64,000 nucleotides of DNA from Mytilus trossulus (Eukaryota > Mollusca > Bivalvia > Mytilida > Mytilidae): NCBI RefSeq assembly GCF_036588685.1, contig NC_086384.1:56772945-56836944 (forward strand). Direction: 5' to 3'. The notes beneath the pieces are model-generated. The model did no database searches. It was not told where the DNA came from and worked only from the letters and a program-made list of their open reading frames with translations. The position numbers and the translations under genes were made by a program. Below are positions 34,366 through 46,121 of the stretch, in pieces; position 1 is the stretch's first letter, and the number at the start of each line of letters is the position of its first letter.

Positions 34366-34514
34366 GTATGTCAGCTTGAAATTTGTTCATTAAATTTCTG
34401 TCAGTTGATGAACATTTTTTATTTGTTTGTTTTCGTGTTACTGTTTATTAGTTAACATCGTCTTTTATTTACATTTAAATCAAACCTAACCTAAATCTAA
34501 ATCTAATAATTCAA

Positions 34515-34782
34515 ACAAAGGTAAAAATTTGAAAGTATTAAAGACGCTGTAGATAACTCCATGTGTGTTATATGTAAATATTTCACATTCTGAACGACAT
34601 CTTTAATAGATCTGAACGACATCATTATTATTCTAATGTGAAATTTTCCAGTGATAAAAGGATCAGTGTGACATCTGCATTTATTTATGTCAAAACTGAC
34701 TTCATTCAAATTATACAGATAAAGATCAAGTTGAGATGATATAATCGCGTCCATACGTCACATAACTGAATATTTCGTAGGT
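34515..34782. repeat. Flanking unit X of the segmental duplication, copy 1
   Basis: AATTTGAAAGTATTAAAGAC, CTGAACGACATCATTATTAT and GAGATGATATAATCGCGTCC recur at 37548-37810 in the same orientation. Confidence 0.8.
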
Positions 34783-34784
34783 AA

Positions 34785-36600
34785 TTTTACTTTTTTTCAC
34801 ACACGAAACAAAAACGTCTAGCTCCTAAATAAAATTAACCAAAATTTAATGACGAACTTAAATACAGTTTATTATTTTATTAGAAAAAAATCAATTTAAA
34901 TGATGCTATAAGTGATATGTGTTTTGTTGTTACACACAGGTTTCATGTGAATTAAGGTTTATTTACAAATGATAGTGTGTTCTTATGATAACATCTACGT
35001 TATTTCGAATTAACCGAAAACTTAACAAATATTAAACATATGATATTACATATATTAACAAAGGCGATCTTTTTATACCTACTCTTTGTGTGTATTTTTT
35101 TTTTGTGCAAATACCCATCCATCTTAACATGATATATAAATATACTAACACGCGTCTGGCGTATTAGATTATAATCCTGGTACCTTTGATAACTATTTAT
35201 TACACCGAATACATTTTGATTGAAACTCTCTATACTGATGAAAGAAAATGGTTTTTACTTGTAAGCTGTAATTCATAAAATTATTTATACATAAATAAGA
35301 GGATAAGTAAAGATTATCAAAATACCGCGGGAATTATACATGTAATTATACACGTTAGCGCTGTCTTTACGTATTGTCATATCCGAACAACTTTGCCGGG
35401 AAGAGTGTCGCGAGGGTTAAATAAAAATGTTCAAAATGCAAATACCTTGGCAAAGAAAATAGAGGGAATTTGAGCTAAATTCATCTGCAGTGGTGAAAAC
35501 ATGCAAATTCGTTTGCAATGAGAAAAAAGGTTAGAATTCGCGACAAATACACTTGCTACCAAGCAATCACAGTCCAGCATTCTTATAATATGAGACAGGC
35601 ATTACCTGTGAATGGGGACGAAGTTTGTATCATTTGTTTTTAATTCAATCATGTTGATAAAGGAAACCGAAATACCGTAACGTTTCCGGATGATGATATG
35701 ATATACGAAAACTGTATTATAATGAAGCGTTATGGTAGCTTTACGTTTAATAGTTTTATAACTTACCAGTTTGGTTTTTCTCAATGTTGGTTTTCTTAAT
35801 GTTGGTTTCCAAAACCTTTTTATCACATTCAATTTGTCTCCACTATAAATTGTAATGATGTTTGTTGTCATCATAAAAATAATCATAGTATAAAAATTGA
35901 CATGGTTCAGTAATTTTGATTGGTGTTACTTTAAAAGAGGTAGCGTGTACAAAGGTGATTAATTTCGTCTTCAGGTTTAAATAAATGTATACTCAACAAA
36001 TAAAGGTATCACTTCATCCATATGAAATATTATTCTGGATATAAATAAATTCTTTATATATATTTATTTCTAAACAAACCATTTACAATAGAATTGTATA
36101 GAGTTCACAATATTAGTGACAACATATTTGACAGATGACAGACAGGAATCATACAACCATTTATTGACAATGTCGATAAATTAGCATAGTTTTGAAAGTA
36201 TCTATTGTTATTTACAGGTCATTATGTCAGTTTATCCACCATTGATCATTACAAGGGTTAAGTTTCCATCTTTTTTACAGGAGACAAAATTAGAAATAAA
36301 TTTCCAGTGTCAACATGTTGCGATTTGATGATTGTATTGCCGACCATGCCACAGTTTTGAATATGCATTAACTTGTATTAATACAAATCAATTGTTATTG
36401 ACTCACCGCAATCTTACAGACGGGAATAAAGGGTGGAAAATAAACTCATCATAGATACCAGGATTATTTTTTTTATTAGCGCCAGATGCGCTTTTCGTCT
36501 TCTAAAGACTCATCAGTGACGCTCGAATCCTAAAAAGTTAACGAGACCAAATGAAGTACAAAGTTGAAGAGCATTACGAACCACATTTTCTAAAAGTAAG
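34785..36600. repeat. Segmental duplication, copy B
   Basis: Partner of copy A (starts ~4.19 kb apart) lacking the 1.14-kb internal stretch. The copies differ by scattered substitutions and small indels throughout. Confidence 0.85.
36477..36516 (-). ncRNA. Hammerhead-like core, variant copy
   Basis: Minus strand: CTGATGA, stem GTCTT/AAGAC, GAAA, then AGCGC/GCGCT and A. Stem III remains paired despite sequence change, with one extra A beside GAAA. No stem I is evident. Confidence 0.45.
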
Positions 36601-36608
36601 AGAGGACA

Positions 36609-37538
36609 GGAGTAGGTTCAGTAAGACCCCTTTTTAGCCCCAAAATAAAGCAGTTTTGCAAAATTGTGAAAATGTAATCTTTAAGATATATTTTGGAAAG
36701 TAAAATGGTTCTGCTACATACATATGAGCCGTGGTGTAGTGGTTAGTGCATCGGACTACTAGCACAAAGGTTCCTTGTTCGATTACCGTCTGGGATGAAA
36801 ATTTCAGGAACTCAATTTTCGGCTCTCCCTTGACACCATTTGAGAGTGAGGTCTTGAGGAAACGATGATAGTCCGTCGGAAGGGGACGATAAATGGCTGA
36901 CCCGTGTTAAGAGAGAGCCATATCTCTTGCACGTTAAAGACACCCTTGTAGATTTCGAAAAAGAGTAGGCTCATGCCGCTACAAGGCAGCACTCGCACCC
37001 GCAAAGTGGAAAGGGATTAATATAAGTTGCAAAACTTTTTTCCCCAATAAAATAAATATGTTTAAACTAAATATGAGCTGTTTTGACAATACAATGCACA
37101 CATATCGCGTACTAGCATCATTAAGTCATGCTAAATGACTTAAATTTTCTAAATTTAAGTATTTTGGTTAACTTTTAGACGGTTTCCGTTTAAAATGAAA
37201 GTGACCGCATTGAATTTCGTGTTTATTCATAATATTGAAATGTAAGTTGTTTTTGAAGATAATACAAAACATATATAAAGGTTGAGAATGAACACGGATG
37301 CGGCCACTTTCATTTTTGACAAAAAAACATCTGAAAAGTGACGTTTTTTGCATATTTGATAGATTTTTTATATTTAAGCTTGAACCAGAGCGTTTTTAAA
37401 GACTAAATCAGTTAACATATTTCACATAAACTAATCGAATTGAAATAGACACTTAATCGTTTAAAAATTATCCAAAAACTTTCATTAGATGAACCTGAAA
37501 TTTGAGACCAAAATCGACCCTTACCGGACCTACTCCTT
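36609..37538. mobile_element. GGAGTAGG-TIR MITE split by a SINE
   Basis: Ends GGAGTAGGTTCAGTAAG and CTTACCGGACCTACTCC. The extra length over the ~580-bp copies is accounted for by the SINE at 36729-37070. Confidence 0.82.
36729..37070 (+). mobile_element. tRNA-derived SINE with 7-bp target duplication
   Basis: The head has A-box-like TGGTGTAGTGGTTAGTGC and B-box-like TTGTTCGATTACC. The body contains CACGTTAAAGACACCC, GCTACAAGGCAGCACTCGCA and GGGATTAATATAAGTTGC. ATATGAG flanks it at 36722-36728 and 37071-37077. The head resembles a tRNA promoter; I suspect a mollusc RUDI/V-domain-type SINE but cannot confirm this. Confidence 0.8.
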
Positions 37539-37547
37539 TAATCAAAG

Positions 37548-37815
37548 TCAAAGTACAAATTTGAAAGTATTGAAGACGCTATATATCTCTATATGTAATA
37601 TATGTAAATATTTCACATTCGGTTAGACATCTGCAATAGATCTGAACGACATCATTATTATTCTAATATGAAAGTCTACAGTGATAAAAGTATCAGTGGG
37701 ACATCTGCACTTATTCATGTCAAAACTGACTTTATTCAAATTGTGCATATAAAGATCAAGTTGAGATAATATAATCGCGTCCATACGCCACAACTTTTAA
37801 ATATTTCGTAGGTAA
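37548..37815. repeat. Flanking unit X, copy 2
   Basis: Partner of 34515-34782. 37815-38200 is otherwise unassigned AT-rich sequence. Confidence 0.78.
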
Positions 37816-38212
37816 TTGTATACTCACAAATCAAGCTGATATGATTTTAGTATGTAAAGAAGATATTTTTTTCATTCTCAAATATGATAAGTAGGAAAGA
37901 CAAAAACACTATCGGATATCAAATTACTTCACTGGACAAGACTATCTGAAGTATAATACCCATCTCTACTATAAACGAATGTCAATGTCACGCTATTTTA
38001 TAAGTATCCTCAAAATTATACAAATTGACAATAAGGGTGGATTAATAAATTGAAGATTCAAATCAACTTGATGGATTGATGACAAATGGGTACTTGGTGT
38101 TACACGCTTCTGGGGAGTTCACAATTTGTGCTTAAAACGCCACATCCAACATTTTGGTAGTTTGTATTCTGAGTCCGAAAAAGATCTTACTCCAACTGTT
38201 TATTCTCGCTTT

Positions 38213-38250
38213 TTTAAATTATAATCCTGGTACTTTTGATAACTATTTCA
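38213..38250 (+). repeat. Hammerhead-monomer fragment starting at the predicted cleavage point
   Basis: TTAAATTATAATCCTGGTAC followed by TTTTGATAACTATTT. Homology to the monomer starts essentially where the predicted cleavage would leave a 5' end. Confidence 0.55.
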
Positions 38251-38489
38251 GAATAGACGTTTTCTAAAAAAGCGATAACGACGTTATCCTGTAGCATATA
38301 ATGCATGCATTTAAGAAGATCAAACTTAATACTAGCCCGGACGTCGACAGTATACAGAAGTCCAAAAAACAGACATCACCATAGACATGCTGTCGTCTGA
38401 TATGTCAGGTGTCCCCTTATCACCAGACACGTATCCATTGGTACAAAAGTTTGGGTCATGTACTTACTTACTTACTGCCTTTGTACACC

Positions 38490-39772
38490 ATTAGCGTGTA
38501 GGGCAGAAACGAAGATTTTCTTCTTTTGTCTGTTGGTATTTACTAGCCTCTGTCTCTACAGTTCTTCTCTTGTCAAATTGGGTCTTCCTCTATTTCTTCT
38601 GGGGTCCAGTGGAGTGCGGTCCTTTTGATATTCTCCTGGTCTATCAGTACGACAAGCCAAATCAACCTCCTGCGTATTCTCATTTTTGTATATGCTATAT
38701 CTTGTTGGTGGCATTTGATGAAAAGGTCCTCGTTTGAAATTTTTTGTGGCCAAAAGATTCGCTGAATCCTTCTAAACTTTTAGAAATACGTAAAGCTTGT
38801 TTTGTTTTGATCTTGTTCTGTCACCCTCCAACATTCTGAACCATACAAAAGTACAGGCAAGACACAGCTGCTGTAAAGTTTGAGTTTAGTCCGGATGGTA
38901 TATTGACCAGATCTCCATACAGCCTGCAGGTTGTAAAGAGCTGACCTTGCCTTTGATAGTCACCATTGGTAGTAACCGTGCTGCCAAGGGATGTGAAGGT
39001 ATCAACATGTGGTAATGTTTTTCCATCCAGCAATACTGACATTGGGTTGTTTACATTAAGTGTCATGACTTCAGTTTTCTTTACGTTGATTTTTAGCCCC
39101 ATCTGTCCTGAATATTTTTCTAACTCTGAGGTCTTATCTTGTATAGGTTGGTGTGTGTGACATGTGTGTAAGTCATCATCAAATCTAGGTCTTCCAAAGT
39201 GCGGAAAGTGTCCCATATTATGCCTCTGGGTGTATTAGCTGTTGTTTGTCTCATTATCCAGTCAATGACTATAATAAAAAGTGTCGATGGAGTTTGCAAT
39301 TCTTCTTATTATTGCCATGATCGCACTTTGGATGGAAAGTAGTGTAATGCCACGCCAGTTGTTACAATCATTAAGTGCTCCCTTTCTTGGTATTTTGATA
39401 ATAGTGCCAGAAGTATGGTATCTGTGATTTATTTAAGATGTTATAAAGCAGGATGGCAGATAAGCCTGGGTCTTATTTAAACAGTTCAGCATTCAGATTT
39501 TCGTTTCCAGGTGATTTTCCATTTTTTAGACTTTTGATTGCAGATATTATTTTATTCATTTCAGGTGGTTCTATGCTGATTTCTAGTTCGTTGTTATTTT
39601 CTGCAATAATAGGGAGTTCTCTTCGAGTTGGTCTATTTAGTAGCTCATTGAAATGTTCTGTCCATCTTTGTTCTTGTTCATTTTCGGATGATAACAAATT
39701 CTCTAGCTTGTCTTTTACAGGAATATTAGACGATGCTGTCTTTTTGCTACAAATAATTTTGATAATTTTATA
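38490..39772 (-). pseudogene. Non-LTR retrotransposon reverse transcriptase, decayed
   Basis: Minus-strand fragments in order: RWTEHFNELLNRP and AIKSLKNGKSPGNENLNAEL (39700-39470, the start of the RT domain), a degenerate catalytic segment FDDDLHTCHTHQ with GLKINVKKTEVMTLNVN (39190-39050), and a C-terminal region RTDRPGEYQKDRTPLDPRR (38690-38610). These are features of RTE/CR1-like endonuclease-RT proteins. Stops, frameshifts and deletions throughout make it dead. Its upstream part continues at 40153-40225, beyond an inserted T1 tail. Confidence 0.78.
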
Positions 39773-40152
39773 TAAAAGAGGGACGAAAGATACCAAAGGG
39801 ACAGTCAAACTCGTAAATCTAAAACAAACTGACAACGCCATGGCTTAAAAAGAAAAAGTCAAACAGAAAAACAATAGTACACATGACACAACATAGAACA
39901 CTATAGAATAAACAACACGAACCCCACCAAAAACTAGGGGTGATCTCAGGTGCTCCGGAAGGGTAAACAGATCCTGCTCCACATGCGGCACCCGTCGTGT
40001 TGCTTATGTGATTACAAACCCGGTAAATAGTCTAATTCGGTAGGTCAAATTCATGAAAGGGAAGGGGATTGTAGTTACGACGTAAGGAACATATCCGATA
40101 TCATTTGTGAAACGGTTATTCCATAACGGTCAACCAACTCGTGATGGCGTCC
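39773..40152 (-). mobile_element. T1 retroelement tail inserted in the dead RT
   Basis: The tail ends CGTCCCTCTTTT on the minus strand at 39773 and extends to GGACGCCATCACGAGTTGG. It separates EDASNKGEQGNL (40220-40153) from YKIIKIICSKKTASSN (39771-39724), which are adjacent codons in the RT. Confidence 0.78.
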
Positions 40153-40225
40153 GTAAGTTGCCTTGCTCACCTTTGTTAGATGCGTCTTCTGCCTTTTCAG
40201 CTAGACTATTCACATTTCTGTGTAT
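40153..40225 (-). pseudogene. Upstream fragment of the dead RT
   Basis: Minus strand encodes HRNVNSLAEKAEDASNKGEQ then GNL, continuous with the RT frame across the T1 insertion. Confidence 0.65.
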
Positions 40226-40234
40226 TTAGATATA

Positions 40235-40520
40235 GGAAGATGTGGTGTGAGTGCCAATGAGACAACTCTCCATCCAAATAACAATTTAAAAATTAAACCA
40301 TTATAGGTTAAAGTACGGCCTTCAACACGGAGCCCTGGCTCACACCGAACAACAAGCTATAAAGGGCCCCAAAATTACTAGTGTAAAACCATTCAAACGA
40401 GAAAACCAACGGTCTAATCTATATAAACAAAACGAGAAACGAGAAACACGTATATATTACATAAACAAACGACAACTACTGTACATCAGATTCCTGACTT
40501 AGGACAGGTGCAAAATATTC
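40235..40520 (-). mobile_element. Retroelement tail (T2)
   Basis: AGATGTGGTGTGAGTGCCAA, GGTTAAAGTACGGCCTTCAA and AACAAACGACAACTACTGTA match the tail family at 43200 and 62150. Confidence 0.75.
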
Positions 40521-41060
40521 AAGTTAGTGTCTTTCTTTAAGAAGTTGTGATTTTGCCTCGTTCAAATTTTTACCGAAATGTATATCATATCCTGAGAAAC
40601 ATGATGATCAAGTATGATTTTAAGATATTATCAAATATTTTAAATTCTACAGTTCCCGGAACAAGGTTGAGCAATTTGTTCCAACTAACTTTATTCCAAG
40701 GATATACAGTTCATAGGCATATCATAAACAGTACAAAATGAGTTTGTAAATAAAGAAAATATGTAAATAACCGATATGATCTTTCCATTACGAGCAGGCC
40801 CTGAATATTATTGTTCTCCAACACTGAAAATAATGTTTCCTTTAATGTACTTTACAAATTGCATGTGTTTTGCATCTTTCATATGAAATTGTTAAAGGGC
40901 ATATTGTACTAGTTATAACATAATTTAAAATTCCTTGTACGTTACGAATATAAAAACAAGTTTATCCCGTTTGAATAACTTGGATAAATTCAAACGTGCA
41001 GTACTTGCAATGCGTCATCCAATGAACGCGAACATACTGTTACTCGTCGTTAAAGGGTTG
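40520..41060. other. Unassigned stretch
   Basis: An open frame at 40547-40741 shows no domain. No repeat is recognised. Confidence 0.5.
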
Positions 41061-41069
41061 TTTTGGAAT

Positions 41070-41235
41070 ATAAAGTAAAATCACAATAATACTGAACTCC
41101 AAGGAAAATTCAAAAGGAAAAGTCCCCAATCAAATGGCAAAATCAAAAGTTCAAACACATCAAACGACTGAATAAAAACTGTCATATTCCTGACTTGGTA
41201 CAGGCATTTTCTTATGATTAATAATAATTTAGATG
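41070..41235 (-). mobile_element. Retroposon tail (T4)
   Basis: CCAAGGAAAATTCAAAAGGA, AAGTCCCCAATCAAATGGCA and ATTCCTGACTTGGTACAGGC. A partial relative lies at 46530-46620. Confidence 0.6.
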
Positions 41236-41562
41236 ATTTTGAGGTAAAAACACATTCATCGAATGATTCTATGTTTAACATGTGTTTTCTGTCTATGAAG
41301 AAATGACACAAACGATGTGATGCACACTGAATAAATTGTAATCATAAGACCGTACCTCATTTTTTTTTAGATCATTTTGAATAGACAGATATAATAGTAT
41401 AGTCTGTTGATATATGCTACTTATATGTATGCGTGTTATAATTGTAGGGACTACAACCTGAGATCACAAATACAACATTAAATGACCTAACTATTCTAAC
41501 AACCTTTAACTGAGAAGTTATCTACCGAGCAATATTTGGTGTTGGTGTTGGTTACTGTGGAT

Positions 41563-43003
41563 TAATCTATTTTTGTGTAAAAATTGTATTTTCGTAAAAA
41601 TATTTGATTCCGAGGTTTTTCCAAAGTCTGCACATAAGCCAATAGAAATTTTATACTTTGTTGAACGTTGTACGGGGCGCCGAATGGGACTCTTGTGGTT
41701 TTGTACTCAAAATTCAATTTTGTACGGACAAAAGTGACTTTTGTTCAACAAAAATGAGTTCAGTTTAACAAAATTTGTATCATACTACAAATTTAAAATT
41801 TTGTCATACAAAATTATCTGTCAGCGGACAAAAGTCACTTTTGTCATGACAAAATTCATTTTTGTTACACAGACTTGACTTTTGTTACCTAATTTGAAAA
41901 TTGGGCGACAAAAGTCAATTTTGTATTCAAATTAGTTTAGTTTGGTTTCTGTGAACTAATTTGCATACAAAATTGACTTTTTTTGTGAGACAAAATTGAC
42001 TTTTGTGAGACAAAATTGACCAATGTGATCAACAATATTGACAAAATTGACTTTTGTGAGACAAAATTTCCCAATGTGAGACAAAATTGACTTTTGTCTC
42101 AACAAAATTGACAAAAGTGAATTTTGTCTCAACAAAATTGACAAAATTGAATTTTGTATCAACAAAATGGACAAAATTCTTTTGTCTCAACAAAATTGAT
42201 TTATGTCACACGAAAGTCAATTTTGTCTCCCGAAAGTCAATTTTGTCGTCACAAAAAAAATTTTGTCGTCACAAAATTGACTTTTGTCTCAACAAAATTG
42301 ACAAAATTGACAAAATTGACTTTTGTCTCAACAAAATTAACAAAATTAACTTTTGTCTGAACAAAATTGATTTTTGTCTCAACAAAATTGACTTTTGTCT
42401 CAACAAAATTGACTTTTGTCTCAACAAAATTGACTTTTGTCTCAACAAAATAAACAAAATTGACTTTTGTCTCAACAAAATTAACAAAATTGACTTTTGT
42501 CTCAACAAAATTAACAAAATTGACTTTTGTCTCAACAAAATTGACTTTTGTCTCAACAAAATTGACAAAATTGAATTTTGTCTCACAAAAGTCAATTTTG
42601 TCTCACAAAATTGAATCTTACCTCACACAATTGACTTTTGTGATTTAATTTCCATATCAGGTAACAAAAGTCAATTTTGTATGCAAATATGTTTATATTA
42701 TTTGCATACCTTTAAGACAAAATTGACTTTTGTCATGACATATATGAATTATGTCTACAAAAATAAATTTTGTTATGACAAAAATGAAATTTGTTTACAC
42801 AAATGAATTTTGTCTATACAAAATTGAAGTTCTCACAAAACAAGTCTATAGCACATAGTTTTGTAAGACAAAAATGATTTTGTTATGACAGAATTGAATT
42901 TTGTACAAAACCACAAGAGTCCCATTCGGCGCCCCGTACGTTGAACATGAAATCCATAAAAAATTTGTATTCCACGAAATTAATGAATCCACAAGTATAT
43001 AGT
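41563..43003. mobile_element. Small MITE interrupted by the foldback element
   Basis: Left part ACTGTGGATTAATCTATTTT (41566) and right part CCACGAAATTAATGAATCCAC (42973-42993) form the inverted ends of a ~170-bp element related to 48690-48805. The foldback element lies inside. Confidence 0.6.
41671..42938. mobile_element. Foldback element with perfect 36-bp inverted ends and a 21-bp satellite core
   Basis: Ends 41671-41706 and 42903-42938 are perfect inverted repeats (TACGGGGCGCCGAATGGGAC...). CGTTG flanks both sides (41666-41670, 42939-42943). The interior is built of ACAAAATTGACTTTTGTCTC modules, most regular at 42270-42600, with inverted versions toward both ends. Long frames on both strands (for example 42087-42614) only translate the repeat and are not genes. 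Confidence 0.9.
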
Positions 43004-43199
43004 CTCAGCAGTCATTGGTGGGCAATTAGTGGACATGTTTAAACATTTCAAAGAATTGATGATAGCTTCCTGTTTGCTTGTGTCTGTACTAGCAACATTC
43101 CTTACACATCTTATACATGTCATCGTTCATCATACTTTAATGGGGTTTGTTTTTTGTTCTAGGTATGTGTGCAGGATTACAAAGCGTAGGTGAGTATAT

Positions 43200-43870
43200 A
43201 AAAAAGAAGATGTGGTATGATTGCCAATGAGACAATTGTCCATAAGAGACCATAATGACACAAGCATTTTAACAACTATAGGTCACCATACGGCCTTTGA
43301 CAATGAGCAAAACCCATATCTCATAGTCCGCTATAAAAGGCCCCAATAAGACAATGTTAAACAATTAAAAACCAACGGCCTTATTTATAAAAAAACCAAG
43401 AATGTGTCCACAGTACACAGATGCCCCACTCGCACTATCATTTCCTATGTTTAGTGGACCTTGAAATTAGAATAAATTCTCAAATTTGGCATTAAAATTA
43501 GAATTATCTCGAGCTCATCAAAGGGAACATGTATACTAAGTTTCAAGTTGATTGGACTTCTACTTAATCAAAAACTACCTTGACCAAAAACATTAACCTG
43601 AAATTTGCACTATGATTTGCTATGTTCAGTGAACCGTAAAATTGGGGTCAAAACTCTAATTTGGCATTTAAATTAGAAAGATCATATCATAGGGCACATG
43701 TATACTAAGTTTCAAGTTGAATTGAATTCAACTTCATCAAAAACTACCTTGACCAAAAACTTTAACCTGAAGCTATCGTAGGTGGGGCATTAAAATGAAC
43801 GGAAAACAAATATGTAACACATAAACAAACGACAACCACTGAATTACAGGCTCCTGATTTGGGACAGACA
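43200..43870 (-). mobile_element. Retroelement tail (T2) interrupted by another element
   Basis: 43205-43384 and 43795-43870 are consecutive parts of the T2 tail (GATGTGGTATGATTGCCAAT at one end, CAACCACTGAATTACAGGCT at the other). Confidence 0.75.
43385..43794 (-). mobile_element. Two-unit element nested in the T2 tail
   Basis: Two ~200-bp units share CATGTATACTAAGTTTCAAG and CATCAAAAACTACCTTGACC. It starts AATGTGTCCACAGTACACAG and ends GGTGGGGCATTAAAA. Confidence 0.7.
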
Positions 43871-44373
43871 CATATACATGTAACTGTTATATTACTAATA
43901 TATATAACAACAAACCAGTGTGTGGTATAATAGAGTATGTCATCATTTGTAAAGGTTAAAAACAAATTATACCGCCACTCTATTTTCCTTTCCTCCAACA
44001 AAATCGTTCGTCAAAAGTTGTTTATCAGAATGTCTTCATTTTCCTTTAGTGGCTTGATAGGTGTGCATTGTAACGTGTGAGCACTTGTCGAATTTATTCT
44101 TCATGTTAGTCAATAGCTAGTCACTATCTGATAACGCTGATACAACTGACATCATATTAATTTTGGTCAACAGTTATATACAATTAATCAATCGAAATAT
44201 ACCGCCGCACATCAAGAATAGTTATGAATTAACTTAGCAAAATGTTGAATACACCTTATCGCTATAAAGCAAAAACAAAATATTTGACGCCACAATGGAA
44301 AAGTGATTGTTGTTGACGTCAGAAGTTCAAGCGGCCGGGTCAGCCGGGATTAACGATACGGTGTATTAATAAA

Positions 44374-44640
44374 ATTGAGAATGAAAATGGGGAATGTGTC
44401 AAAGAGACAACAACCCGACCATATTAAAAACAACAGCAGAAGGTCACCAACAGGTCTTCAATGTAGCGAGAAATTCCTGCACCCGGAGGCGTCCTTCAGC
44501 TGGCCCCTAAACAAATACATACTAGTTCAGTGATAATGAAAGCCATACTAATTTCCAAATTTTACACAAGAAACTAGAAACTAAAATTAAAAAAATACAA
44601 GACTAACAAAGGCCATCGGCTCCTGATAACTACTGTTTCT
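44374..44640 (-). mobile_element. Retroposon tail (T5)
   Basis: GGGGAATGTGTCAAAGAGAC, CACCCGGAGGCGTCCTTCAG and AAGGCCATCGGCTCCTGATA. A degenerate relative is at 2640. 43870-44374 and 44640-45430 have no gene. Confidence 0.7.
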
Positions 44641-45430
44641 GATCTGTCTGGACTTTGCAAATGCACAATTTTTGATTATTTATAAGTAGATGCTAGTTTT
44701 CCCAAAATACAGAACCTTTTTGATGCAAAATTAAAAACACAGTTTCAGCGCTTGGATTTTTTTTCAGAGAGAGAGAACAAAATAATGAAATATTTGATTA
44801 ACAGGTGTCTTACAGTTTAGAAAAAAAAATTGTAATATACTGTAGTGACAAATGATAAGTGATGTTAAAGTAAATGGATCTGAAAAGGTCAAGGCCACTT
44901 CTACTTTTGTTATGTCATAAATGGTAAAAAACAGAAGGTTCAAGATAAACGCAATTTTGTAATGGCAGCTCTTCAAATGAATAAGCATTTTGTTTTTTCA
45001 TCCTTTGCAGTATATGCTTGTGATTCAACAGTTTGTGTAGCATTCTCACGAACAAAAATCTGAAAAATGTACTCTGGTTGCAATACTAAATGTAGGTGGG
45101 TAAATAATTACTAAATTGATATGTTTCATTAAATTAATCCTTAAAATAGACATGCAATGGTTGAAATGACAATCTTTCTAAAAATAAAGGTTTTCGTAGA
45201 AAATGAAATTTGTTTAACTGATAATATGATTAAATGTTGTTCCTGTTTGTAGTTTAAGTGAATAGGTACAGAATACTTCACAAGATTATAAATCATTGTT
45301 AAAAAATGATAGGTTCAAAAAAGTTGCAAATCGATATCGTAATTCAAACACTATTATCTTGAATGTATAACTGTGTGTCTAGATAACGCTCACATAGTAT
45401 AGTTGTATAAAAGGAAGTATTAGTACATGT

Positions 45431-45494
45431 ATGATGTGCTTAATCAGAAGTTGGATTATTTGTGTGTTTTGTTTAGGACTTGTATTGTATTCAG
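45431..45494 (+). CDS. Ly6/uPAR (quiver-like) protein 1, exon 1: signal peptide
   Basis: ATG at 45431 (a second in-frame ATG follows at 45434) encodes MMCLIRSWIICVFCLGLVLY then S, a clear signal peptide. The donor is TTCAG/GTTTGT, phase 1. It aligns codon by codon with exon 1 of the paralogue at 55142. The full protein is 176 aa over three exons (45431-45494, 46122-46325, 48342-48604). Confidence 0.75.
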
Positions 45495-46121
45495 GTTTGT
45501 AGATGTGTACAAGCTATTTGTAATGCTATTGTTTCTTAAATATGGGCCGGGGTTTTGGATGTTTATGTAAGCTATTCCAACTATGAAGTTATTTATAATT
45601 TGTTAATGTAACTATTTTTCTATTTAAATTGAATTATTCGCGACTTAGTCAATTCTGTAGAAAAAACTGGTGTGTATGAACAATTTTCTGTTTATATTTT
45701 CTATTCGAAACTGGTTCGGAACGTAGGAAACGTAATTCGAATCCCAAATCGAGAGGATAATGTTTTGGACATTTTTGTACAGTTACCAAGACGTATTTGT
45801 GCTAGATTTTGTAATTTTCATTTAAAAAACTGTTTAAAACAACTTATTTTTAAATCGAAACTTCACCTGGAGAATTCGAGCTTGACCTTATTATTTTTAT
45901 TTTTGGGATATTTTCGTTTTTTTAACTTTTTTGCGGGAACAGTCTTTATATATTAGTATCTAATTTAGTTTCCTGTACTTTTTATGGATTCCTCTAAAGA
46001 AGATAAACTCTAAAAAATGTAAAACAATTCAAACAAGAAAATAAAAGCCTTGTTTATCACAAAAAAAGCGAAGTGTGTTGAATGTTAAACGTACAATTTA
46101 AAATAATTCTTGTATATCCAG

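Noticed and set aside
42087..42614. 175-aa plus-strand and 108-aa minus-strand open frames
   Set aside because: Both only translate the 21-bp foldback array (NKIDFCL / LLRQKSI repeats); open because the unit length is a multiple of three.
45406..45413. TATAAAAG upstream of Ly6-1 exon 1
   Set aside because: Only ~18 bp separate it from the first ATG, too close for a TATA-directed start upstream of that codon. Probably chance in AT-rich DNA.
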